Program-made: the position numbers and the translations under genes | NCBI GenBank assembly: GCA_022567855.1 | Contig: JADFGE010000240.1 | Location: 1-5,148 of the forward strand | Direction of reading: 5' to 3' | Source of the DNA: Planctomycetota bacterium | Lineage (GTDB): Bacteria; Planctomycetota; Phycisphaerae; Phycisphaerales; SM1A02 | DNA: 5,148 nucleotides | The notes under the pieces: model-generated | The model's input: the letters and a program-made list of their open reading frames with translations, nothing else | The model's database searches: none | What the model was told of the DNA's origin: nothing | Part shown: piece after piece, positions 1 through 5,148 of the stretch | Layout: each line of letters opens with the position of its first letter | How positions within the stretch are numbered: the stretch's first letter is position 1

Positions 1-1
1 A

Positions 2-631
2 ACGACGCTCAACACCCTACCCGGCGAGATTCACTTGTCACAACGGGTGACACCGACATCTATCTATCGGTACAGCTTTGCTCCAGCGCCGATCGACGAA
101 GCGGACTTCAGAGCGCTCGTGCCCACGTGGTCGCGCTTCGCTGCCGTCGAACCGTTTGAAGAATTCGCGAATCGCTACCATGCCGACCACGAGCTTGTGA
201 ACTATGACGAGTATGCCAGCGGGTGGCCGGCGTATTCTCTGAGATACTTTGGTTCCATTTATGTGGTTCGCGCAGGATCAGGCAACGTCTATGACGAATC
301 AGGCATGACCGGATATTTCCACTTCACACTTCCACAGAAGATGGTCGACGGTGGATACCGAAGCGAGCTTCCGTTACTGCCCATCTGGCCGGGCTTCGCG
401 ATCAACACGATCTTCTACGCTACGATTCTGTGGATGCTTGCCCTCGCGCCGTTCACTGCGCGCCGAATAATCCGCCGCAAGCGCGGGGCGTGCGTCAAAT
501 GCGGCTACGACCTGCGGGGAAGTTCCGGGGGCGGGGGAGTGTGTCCGGAGTGTGGGGCAACGCGCGGTGGAACCTGCGCAATGAAATGGATAGGGACTGG
601 AAGGAGTGACTTACGATGCGCCTCATGTTGA
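2..631 (+). CDS. Membrane-anchored protein with C-terminal zinc ribbon (5' partial)
   Basis: The reading frame is open to the left edge, so the true start probably lies outside the window. A TTG at 35 is the first possible internal start but has no Shine-Dalgarno. Counting from that TTG, residues 1-115 form a soluble, probably extracytoplasmic, region of no recognised fold. About 117-140 is one hydrophobic helix (WPGFAINTIFYATILW), followed by a basic stretch (RRIIRRKR, 143-150) that should face the cytoplasm. Cys153-x2-Cys156 and Cys170-x2-Cys173 then form a short zinc ribbon (CVKCGYDLRG...CPECG). This order is one I associate with many uncharacterised planctomycete proteins, which usually also have an N-terminal helix; that would lie upstream here. 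Function is unknown. The last 25 residues after CPECG are an unusual extra tail with two more Cys and overlap the next gene by 16 nt, suggesting a shared transcript. Protein-coding status is likely; any role is not inferable. Confidence 0.8.
   Translation, partial: TTLNTLPGEIHLSQRVTPTSIYRYSFAPAPIDEADFRALVPTWSRFAAVEPFEEFANRYHADHELVNYDEYASGWPAYSLRYFGSIYVVRAGSGNVYDESGMTGYFHFTLPQKMVDGGYRSELPLLPIWPGFAINTIFYATILWMLALAPFTARRIIRRKRGACVKCGYDLRGSSGGGGVCPECGATRGGTCAMKWIGTGRSDLRCASC
601..606 (+). promoter_or_regulatory. Shine-Dalgarno for the propeller lipoprotein gene
   Basis: AAGGAG lies 9 nt before the ATG at 616, inside the 3' end of the upstream zinc-ribbon gene. It is one of only two strong ribosome binding sites I see in the window and fixes the ATG at 616 as the start, which also places the lipoprotein signal peptide correctly. 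Its position supports translational coupling of the two genes. Confidence 0.8.
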
Positions 632-1920
632 CCACGATAGCCACTGTATTGATTACTCTCGCGAGTTGTGACGACCACGGCAAGAGTCTCGATGAGAATA
701 CCCTGCCTGCCGCGAAACACGCTGACCAACCCCTTTTAGATGAGAAGCAACGAATGAACGAGCCAAGTGGCGCCGAGATGGGCTTCCCGGGCTTTGAGTC
801 ACCGGAGGCCGACCAACATCATTCCCTTGAAGATCTGCTTGTTTGGCGATACGAACTTGCGGAGACCTCTAGCGTCGCTCTCCCACCAAATGGCGTCAAT
901 CCAAATCCACTTGTCGTGGGCGATATTGTGGTCGCATCGGTATTCACTCCGGGCGAGATTGTAGCGGTTGCTCGGGAAACCGGCGGCGAGTTGTGGAATT
1001 TGCATCTACAGGAGCTTGGCAGTTCTCATGTCAGCTTTGCCGATGGTGTGCTTTATGCCCAGACTTTGCGGACACTTTATGCTCTGAGACCAGATACTGG
1101 TGAGGTGATTTGGAAGTGGACTCCCTACGACGAGGAGGGTGAGTGGATTTATTCATCACCTACCATCGAAAGTGATCGACTCTTTATAGGAGACCGCGCC
1201 GGCCTACTAAATTGCCTTAGCACGAAGACAGGCGATCTCCTTTGGTGGGCGCAGACTTCAGAGGACGAGAACCGACAGGTCAATGCAACGGCGATCGTCG
1301 TTGATAATCTTGTCATCACTGCGACCAATGCCGCATCGGCGATCGCGTATGAAGTTGATTCTGGCCGAGAGGTCTGGAGACGGAACCTCGAAAGCGGCTC
1401 GATCTTTCAGATCCAACGTCTGCGCGACAACATCGTTGTGCAGTCGTGGAACTCCATTTATTTGTTGGATCCAAGTACTGGCGAAATTGGGCATCAATGG
1501 TCGTGGCCGGGCCGACAAGTCAGATGTACCACGGTCGTCCAGGATGGTTTGCTGGCGATCACGTACAAAGAACCCGGCGGCGACAGGTCTAGTCCACTTG
1601 GCGAGGAAGTGCTATTGGGTCTTAGCGAGGACAGCACACTATTCGAGCACCAATCCGGTGGGGCCATGAGCATGCTGCGGTATGAACCGACGACGAAACT
1701 CGTTTACGAGCCACGATTCGACGGATTGGGGATCATCGATCCGAACACCGGCCGCCGATTGCACCACATTAGCTCGAAGCAAGGATTCTATCCCACCTTA
1801 CCGCACGTCTCCGAAGGCATCATCTATCTACTCGCCGGTGAAACTCACATTGACCAGGATCAGAATGGCGAGCCCTCCATTCGACGGGTTGGAGTATTAC
1901 TCGCTGTGCGACATCCCTGA
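616..1920 (+). CDS. PQQ-like beta-propeller lipoprotein (BamB-type repeats), probably truncated by frameshift
   Basis: The start is ATG 616, supported by AAGGAG. Residues 1-18 are a short lipoprotein signal peptide ending in the lipobox L15-A16-S17-C18, so Cys18 should be lipidated. Residues 19-70 are a polar, probably flexible linker. From about 75 onward there are PQQ-like propeller blades, recognised by recurring strands ending in x-TG-x-[LIV]-W: around 119-127 (ARETGGELW), 158-166, 202-210, 246-254, 285-295 and 375-384, with a degenerate blade near 334-343. Such propellers act as protein-interaction scaffolds, as in BamB of the outer-membrane assembly machinery, or bind quinones in dehydrogenases. 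I see no enzyme domain, so a scaffold role is more likely, but this is inference. Asp at +2 and +3 after the Cys would mean inner-membrane retention in E. coli; whether that holds here is unknown. Residues 413-419 (DQDQNGE) resemble a calcium loop. The ORF ends within the last blade, and propeller-like sequence continues in another frame downstream. Confidence 0.85.
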   Translation: MRLMLTTIATVLITLASCDDHGKSLDENTLPAAKHADQPLLDEKQRMNEPSGAEMGFPGFESPEADQHHSLEDLLVWRYELAETSSVALPPNGVNPNPLVVGDIVVASVFTPGEIVAVARETGGELWNLHLQELGSSHVSFADGVLYAQTLRTLYALRPDTGEVIWKWTPYDEEGEWIYSSPTIESDRLFIGDRAGLLNCLSTKTGDLLWWAQTSEDENRQVNATAIVVDNLVITATNAASAIAYEVDSGREVWRRNLESGSIFQIQRLRDNIVVQSWNSIYLLDPSTGEIGHQWSWPGRQVRCTTVVQDGLLAITYKEPGGDRSSPLGEEVLLGLSEDSTLFEHQSGGAMSMLRYEPTTKLVYEPRFDGLGIIDPNTGRRLHHISSKQGFYPTLPHVSEGIIYLLAGETHIDQDQNGEPSIRRVGVLLAVRHP

Positions 1921-1931
1921 TCCGACGTAAC

Positions 1932-2048
1932 ACATACATCCTCGACCGCGAGACCGGCGAGCTGATGCGACGGGTGACGCAAGACTCCATCACAGATTTG
2001 GACCTAAGAAGGTATTGTAGCTCCACTCCTTGCGTGGCTCCGCGGTGA
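1932..2048 (+). pseudogene. Out-of-frame propeller blade: displaced 3' end of the lipoprotein gene
   Basis: Immediately after the TGA at 1918-1920, a second frame reads TYILDRETGELMRRV from 1932. This is the typical closing strand of a PQQ-like blade and matches the xTG signature of the blades encoded upstream. The frame is open from 1854 and ends at TGA 2046-2048, only 14 nt before the end of the convergent gene. Joining it to the ORF ending at 1920 requires one extra base, or removal of two, somewhere between about 1854 and 1917. The most likely readings are a recent frameshift mutation or a sequencing or assembly error. A less likely one is an older, decayed extra blade. No classic slippery heptamer is visible at the junction, so programmed frameshifting is not favoured. 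Confidence 0.6.
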
Positions 2049-2062
2049 GTTTTCCACGAATA

Positions 2063-2830
2063 TTACCACGCTTCCAGTTCATCGGGCACGAGGGACCAGA
2101 ATTGCCGCATGCGCTCGAGGGACGCGGTCAGTCGTTGTGGCTTGAGTGTGCCGCTGTAACACAGACAGACTCGACCATCTTTGATACGCCAGCGCACATT
2201 CATCTTCTGGAGCATGAATGCCTGCATCTCGGGCGACAGCAGCGCAATCGCAAAGTCGTCGTTCTCGGTGCGAACCTTGAACCGGGAATTGAACTGCGGG
2301 TTATCCAGCAGGAGAGCCGGCTGCCGGCCGAGCTTTAGCGCCATGCGGCCAAACCAGTTGCGCCGGGTGATGTGCGTGCTCGGCCAGTCGGGGGCGTCGA
2401 CGGCGTAGACCGTGTACGCAACCTGCATCATGGTTTGGCCTGTATATATCATGTAGCTGCTCTCGAAGACGGTGATCGGTCGGCCGTCGAAGTCGCCGGT
2501 CATGACGTGCTTCACGGTGGCGTTTCTCGGCAGCTCGGGCAGTTCGCCGAACGCTGACCGGAACGACTTGTCTGCCTTGGCAAGGTACGAGAGGTCGAAG
2601 TCATTTGCGGCGATCTCGGCACGGCCTCGGCGCGGACCCTTACGATTGCTTCGGCGTGCGCCCGCTATGGCCGCCACCGCAACGATGCTCGTGAGAAGGG
2701 CAGTGAGGACGAGGATCAACGCCAGATTTGGACGAATACCACCACCGGATTGCATCACCACCACCACCACGCCGACGGCCAATGCCGCTGCGAGCGCAAT
2801 CGCCATGCCTACTGCGAATCGTGACATCAC
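2063..2830 (-). CDS. Uncharacterised protein with two N-terminal membrane helices
   Basis: The frame opens at GTG 2830, directly followed by ATG 2827; an in-frame TAG lies just upstream, so the start is one of these two. Neither has a clear Shine-Dalgarno. Numbering from the GTG, residues 5-26 and 34-58 are hydrophobic helices separated by a short SGGGIRPN loop. A strongly basic stretch (RRSNRKGPRRGR, 59-70) then implies that the remaining C-terminal domain of about 185 residues is cytoplasmic. That domain reads as a compact alpha/beta unit with landmarks TGDFDGRPITVFESSY (111-126), YTVYAVDAP (139-147), FNSRFKVRTENDDFA (180-194) and LLSPEMQAFML (197-207). I recall similar patterns in hypothetical bacterial membrane proteins but cannot name a family. 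No catalytic motif is visible. The gene is convergent with the lipoprotein gene and divergent from the helicase, so it is probably monocistronic. Coding status is well supported by length, composition and protein-like domain structure. Confidence 0.8.
   Translation of the reverse strand: MMSRFAVGMAIALAAALAVGVVVVVMQSGGGIRPNLALILVLTALLTSIVAVAAIAGARRSNRKGPRRGRAEIAANDFDLSYLAKADKSFRSAFGELPELPRNATVKHVMTGDFDGRPITVFESSYMIYTGQTMMQVAYTVYAVDAPDWPSTHITRRNWFGRMALKLGRQPALLLDNPQFNSRFKVRTENDDFAIALLSPEMQAFMLQKMNVRWRIKDGRVCLCYSGTLKPQRLTASLERMRQFWSLVPDELEAW
2756..2770. repeat. Trinucleotide repeat (CAC)5
   Basis: Five perfect CAC units, read as GTG on the coding strand, encode the five-Val run at residues 21-25 in the first membrane helix of the minus-strand gene. 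Slippage here would add or remove Val residues without a frameshift, so it would alter helix length, not switch the gene off. Confidence 0.6.
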
Positions 2831-2838
2831 CTGATGCT

Positions 2839-2851
2839 ACGTTGCCAACGT
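2839..2851. promoter_or_regulatory. 13-bp palindrome, possible operator
   Basis: ACGTTG-C-CAACGT is a perfect inverted repeat with 6-bp arms around one base. It lies 9 nt upstream of the GTG start of the minus-strand membrane protein gene. It touches a weak -10-like TAGCAT (minus strand, 2839-2834), so a bound protein would cover the probable promoter of that gene. The arms are too close to form an RNA hairpin of note. No regulator is recognised, and chance occurrence is possible. Confidence 0.3.
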
Positions 2852-2954
2852 GTTTGTGACCTGTCTCGACGGCGTCGCTGTGCGACATGCACCATCACCG
2901 CCAGGAGGCCCGGACGACTCTGAAGAGCGTGCCGGCCGTCGGCTGAGGTGCTAC

Positions 2955-2982
2955 TTGGTTGCGGCTGGTCTCACACTACAAT
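2955..2982 (+). promoter_or_regulatory. Putative promoter of the DinG-type helicase gene
   Basis: TACAAT at 2977-2982 matches five of six bases of the -10 consensus. TTGGTT at 2955-2960, 16 nt upstream, is a weak -35 (three of six). With normal geometry, transcription would begin at about 2989, exactly on the GTG proposed as the helicase start. That would give a leaderless mRNA, in agreement with the lack of a Shine-Dalgarno before this gene. Confidence 0.4.
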
Positions 2983-2988
2983 GCTCAC

Positions 2989-5004
2989 GTGACCGTGGAC
3001 GTTGAGAACCTGTTGTCGCCGGAGGGCGCGATCGCTCGGCGACTGGACGGCTTCGAGCTGCGCCCACAGCAGCTTGAAATGGCCAGTGCGGTCGAGCGGA
3101 CCCTCCAGCACAAGGGTCGGCTCATCGTCGAGGCGGGGACCGGTGTCGGCAAGTCGTTCGCCTATCTCATTCCCGCAATCAAGCGCATCGTCGAGAACGA
3201 AGAGCGCGTCGTCATCGCCACCCACACCATCAATCTTCAAGAGCAGTTGATCGAGAATGACATCCCGCTGCTGAACGCAGTCATCCCGCACGAGTTCAGC
3301 GCCGTGCTCGTGAAGGGGCGCAACAACTATGTCTCGCTCCGGCGTCTCAAGCTCGCCAGCGCTCGCCAGGATCGACTGTATGGCGACGATGAAGCCCGCC
3401 ACTCGCTGCACCTCATCGAGGATTGGGCCTACCGGACGAAGGATGGGTCGCGGTCAACGCTGCCGCAGCTTCCTCGGCCGGAGGTGTGGGACCACGCGCA
3501 ATCGGACACGCACAACTGCATGGGACGGAAGTGCCCAACCTATGGCAAGTGTTTCTATCAGACCGCGCGGCGGCGCATGGAGAACGGCGACCTGTTGGTT
3601 TGCAACCATGCGCTATTCTTTGCCGACCTGGCGTTGCGCGGCCAGGGTGTTCGGTTCCTGCCGCCGTACGATCATGTCATTCTCGACGAGGCGCACAGCG
3701 TGGAGGACGTCGCGGCTGAGCACTTCGGCGTCACGCTGTCCGAGGCGCGAATCGCACATTTGCTGAATCTTCTGTACCAGCCGCGCACCGATCGGGGATT
3801 CCTGACCACACTTGGGACGAAGGACGATTCGAGGCGGCTTATCGATCAAACGATCCAGAAGACGCTGCAATGCCGCGATCAGGCGGACAAACTCTTCGGG
3901 GCGCTATGGGTTTGGCGGGAGTCTGGGGCCCCGGCCAACGGCCGGATTCGCACCCCGAATGTCGTTGACGACTATTTGAGTGAGGACATGCAGGAGCTGA
4001 CCGGCATGTTGAAGCTGTTGCGCAAGCAAGCGACGAATGAGCCGGATGAGTATGAACTCAACAGCTACGTGCAGCGAGCGGACGAAATTGCCCAACAGGT
4101 TCGCATCTTGCTTGGGCAGCAGCTCGAAGATTGCGTGTACTGGCTTGAGGTCAGGCGTCGCCGATTTGGGGCACGGACCGGCGCGGTGGGACTGCGCCCT
4201 CGCCTGAGTTTGTGTTGTATGCCGATCGAGGTTGGGCCGCTACTACGCGAGCGATTGTTTGACCAGGAAGTATCGGTGGTGATGACCTCCGCCACCCTGG
4301 CCACCGGCCCCGGAGATTTCGCGCACGTCGTTCAGCGCCTTGGCTGTGAAGGCGCTGAGACGCTTCACCTGGGTAGTCCGTTTGATCACGCCAGCCAGAT
4401 GCGGGTGCTGGTCGATCGCTCGATGCCGCCGCCCACCGCGCCGAAGTATGTCGAGCAGCTCGTCCCCCGAGTATTGCACCACGTGCGCCAGACGAAGGGA
4501 GGAACCTTCGTGCTCTTCACGAGCTTTGCGGTTCTCAACCGCGTGGCCGAAGCGCTTCGGCCGATCCTTGGCGAGGAGGGCTATCCGGTGCTGGTGCAAC
4601 AACAGGATGGCCCGCGGGGATTGTTGCTGCGGCGCTTCCGCGAGGACGACCGCTCCGTGCTGCTGGGCACGGTGAGCTTCTGGCAGGGGGTCGATGTTCG
4701 CGGCCGAGGCCTGCGCAGCGTCATCATCACTCGGCTGCCGTTTGCGGTGCCGGACCGTCCGCTGATTGAAGCGAGACACGAGCGGATCACCCAGCGCGGC
4801 GGCAATCCGTTCATCGAGGACCAGATCCCCAACGCGGTGATCCGCTTCAAGCAGGGGGTGGGACGGCTGATCCGCTCGACCACCGACACCGGTCGCGTCA
4901 TCGTGCTCGATCCACGGATCGTGACGAAGGGCTATGGTCGAAAGTTCCTCGATGCGCTCCCCGATGGGGTGCTCGTCGAAGAGTTGCAGGCTGAGGATAA
5001 CTAA
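2989..5004 (+). CDS. dinG: ATP-dependent DNA helicase, DinG/XPD-type superfamily 2
   Basis: The chosen start is GTG 2989 (671 aa), because the product then begins MTVDVENLLSPEGAIARRL, like family members. The frame extends to TTG 2959, but those ten residues look non-coding. Numbering from 2989: Walker A AGTGVGKS 49-56, motif Ia THTINLQEQL 78-87, Walker B DEAH 233-236, TSATL 433-437, FTSF 510-513, GTVSFWQGVD 560-569 and QGVGRLIR 622-629 with the arginine finger region. The iron-sulphur region has Cys177-x4-Cys182-x5-Cys188, the spacing of E. coli DinG Cys194/199/205. The first ligand (E. coli Cys120, in KGR..YVC) is Ser116 here. E. coli DinG unwinds DNA 5' to 3' and resolves R-loops and replication-transcription conflicts in the cytoplasm; the same role is inferred. 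There is no N-terminal DnaQ-like exonuclease as in Bacillus DinG, and the length is close to the 716 aa of the E. coli protein. All helicase motifs appear intact, so it should be active as an ATPase. Confidence 0.93.
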   Translation: MTVDVENLLSPEGAIARRLDGFELRPQQLEMASAVERTLQHKGRLIVEAGTGVGKSFAYLIPAIKRIVENEERVVIATHTINLQEQLIENDIPLLNAVIPHEFSAVLVKGRNNYVSLRRLKLASARQDRLYGDDEARHSLHLIEDWAYRTKDGSRSTLPQLPRPEVWDHAQSDTHNCMGRKCPTYGKCFYQTARRRMENGDLLVCNHALFFADLALRGQGVRFLPPYDHVILDEAHSVEDVAAEHFGVTLSEARIAHLLNLLYQPRTDRGFLTTLGTKDDSRRLIDQTIQKTLQCRDQADKLFGALWVWRESGAPANGRIRTPNVVDDYLSEDMQELTGMLKLLRKQATNEPDEYELNSYVQRADEIAQQVRILLGQQLEDCVYWLEVRRRRFGARTGAVGLRPRLSLCCMPIEVGPLLRERLFDQEVSVVMTSATLATGPGDFAHVVQRLGCEGAETLHLGSPFDHASQMRVLVDRSMPPPTAPKYVEQLVPRVLHHVRQTKGGTFVLFTSFAVLNRVAEALRPILGEEGYPVLVQQQDGPRGLLLRRFREDDRSVLLGTVSFWQGVDVRGRGLRSVIITRLPFAVPDRPLIEARHERITQRGGNPFIEDQIPNAVIRFKQGVGRLIRSTTDTGRVIVLDPRIVTKGYGRKFLDALPDGVLVEELQAEDN

Positions 5005-5014
5005 CGGGTGGGAC

Positions 5015-5025
5015 GCGAATTTCGC
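5015..5025. repeat. Short palindrome between helicase and mutase genes
   Basis: GCGAA-T-TTCGC is an 11-bp perfect inverted repeat, 10 nt after the helicase stop codon and about 17 nt upstream of the extended -10 of the next gene. The loop is too small and no T-run follows, so it is not a convincing terminator. It could be a protein-binding site for the downstream promoter, or chance. Confidence 0.25.
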
Positions 5026-5038
5026 CGGGCTGTGATCA

Positions 5039-5047
5039 TGCTATGAT
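5039..5047 (+). promoter_or_regulatory. Extended -10 promoter of the mutase gene
   Basis: TGC-TATGAT combines a TGn extension with a -10 hexamer matching five of six consensus bases. No good -35 stands 17 nt upstream, which extended -10 promoters do not strictly need. Transcription would start near 5054, giving a leader of about 36 nt. It suggests that the mutase gene is transcribed independently of the helicase gene. Confidence 0.45.
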
Positions 5048-5076
5048 GGGTCGCCGAATTCAGACCCTTTATCGCT

Positions 5077-5081
5077 GAGGA
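5077..5081 (+). promoter_or_regulatory. Shine-Dalgarno of the mutase gene
   Basis: GAGGA ends 8 nt before ATG 5090. This spacing selects the ATG over the adjacent in-frame TTG at 5087. Confidence 0.65.
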
Positions 5082-5089
5082 CGCACTTG

Positions 5090-5148
5090 ATGCTGGGCAA
5101 AGTTTTCAAGGCGTACGACGTTCGTCCGAGCTATCCCAAGCTCTTGAG
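5090..5148 (+). CDS. Phosphomannomutase/phosphoglucomutase, N-terminus (3' partial)
   Basis: Only 19 complete codons are in the window: MLGKVFKAYDVRPSYPKLL. The FKAYDVRxxYP pattern is the N-terminal signature of the alpha-D-phosphohexomutase family (ManB/AlgC type), where the conserved Arg of the YD[VI]R motif lies at the start of domain 1. Such enzymes interconvert hexose 6-phosphate and 1-phosphate in the cytoplasm, feeding GDP-mannose or UDP-glucose for surface polysaccharides. In most members Gly follows this Arg (DIRG); here it is Pro. The catalytic phosphoserine loop, the metal site and the sugar-specificity loop lie beyond the right edge, so substrate preference cannot be judged. The start is supported by GAGGA and an extended -10 promoter. 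The assignment rests on a short but characteristic motif. Confidence 0.75.
   Translation, partial: MLGKVFKAYDVRPSYPKLL

Noticed and set aside
1905..1935. Programmed ribosomal frameshift joining the propeller ORF to its downstream strand
   Set aside because: No slippery heptamer and no upstream Shine-Dalgarno-like stimulator were found, and a frameshift in a structural propeller gene has no known precedent that I can name.
2028..2062. Rho-independent terminator between the convergent genes
   Set aside because: The only pairing is 5 bp (CGTGG 2033-2037 with CCACG 2054-2058) with a 16-nt loop and no T-run. CCGCGG at 2040-2045 is merely a restriction-type palindrome.
2472..2834. A 120-codon plus-strand frame opposite the minus-strand membrane protein gene
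   Set aside because: The product is an Arg/Ala/Thr-rich mirror of the membrane helices and CAC repeat, with no start signal. The minus-strand frame gives clear helices and a globular domain.
2831..2988. Small gene or RNA in the divergent intergenic region
   Set aside because: I found no ORF with a plausible start and ribosome site, no tRNA-like cloverleaf and no recognised riboswitch core; only the palindrome and promoter-like sequences are reported.
2981..2992. ATG CTC ACG TGA, a four-codon ORF overlapping the helicase start, as a leader peptide or the original start
   Set aside because: Family members may begin MLTV, so a lost base is imaginable, but the GTG at 2989 gives a complete N-terminus and no leader-peptide regulation is suggested.
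4243..4779. A 178-codon open frame on the minus strand inside the helicase gene
   Set aside because: It is fully antisense to conserved helicase motifs, its product is rich in Arg, Gln and His with no fold-like pattern, and such frames are common opposite GC-rich genes.
1..5148. Defence island, prophage, insertion sequence or CRISPR
   Set aside because: There are no transposase, integrase or Cas motifs, no terminal repeats and no spaced direct repeats. A DinG helicase can occur beside type IV CRISPR systems, but here the neighbours and the housekeeping-type sequence argue against that.

Overview
The window most likely comes from a planctomycete, perhaps the Phycisphaerae side of the phylum. 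The main clue is the first gene. It encodes a late single membrane helix of the type WPGFAINTIFY, followed by a basic stretch and a C-terminal CxxCGYDLRG...CPECG zinc ribbon, an architecture I associate with planctomycete genomes. The DinG-type helicase, the phosphomannomutase-like N-terminus and sparse Shine-Dalgarno use agree with this. The assignment is by recognition, not by a search.

Layout. Positions 2-631 (+) hold the 3' part of a membrane-anchored zinc-ribbon protein. It overlaps by 16 nt a lipoprotein gene at 616-1920 (+), whose product is a PQQ-like (BamB-type) beta-propeller. The propeller ORF stops early, and a further propeller-like strand (YILDRETGELMRR) lies just downstream in another frame, up to 2048. 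This suggests a frameshift or a sequence error. A convergent gene at 2063-2830 (-) encodes an uncharacterised protein with two membrane helices. A 158-nt divergent intergenic region (2831-2988) carries a 13-bp palindrome and promoter-like sequences. A DinG/XPD-type superfamily 2 DNA helicase follows at about 2989-5004 (+). The right edge (5090-5148, +) contains the first 19 codons of a probable phosphomannomutase/phosphoglucomutase, with its own extended -10 promoter and Shine-Dalgarno.

Functional picture. The zinc-ribbon protein and the propeller lipoprotein look translationally coupled and would both sit at the cell envelope. The other three genes appear to be separate transcription units: a membrane protein of unknown role, a DNA-repair or replication-conflict helicase, and a sugar-phosphate mutase for cell-surface carbohydrate precursors. 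I see no RNA gene, mobile element, CRISPR array or defence cassette, and no clear undescribed multi-gene system. The points most worth checking are the broken propeller, the Ser in place of the first iron-sulphur Cys of DinG, and the possible leaderless start of that helicase.
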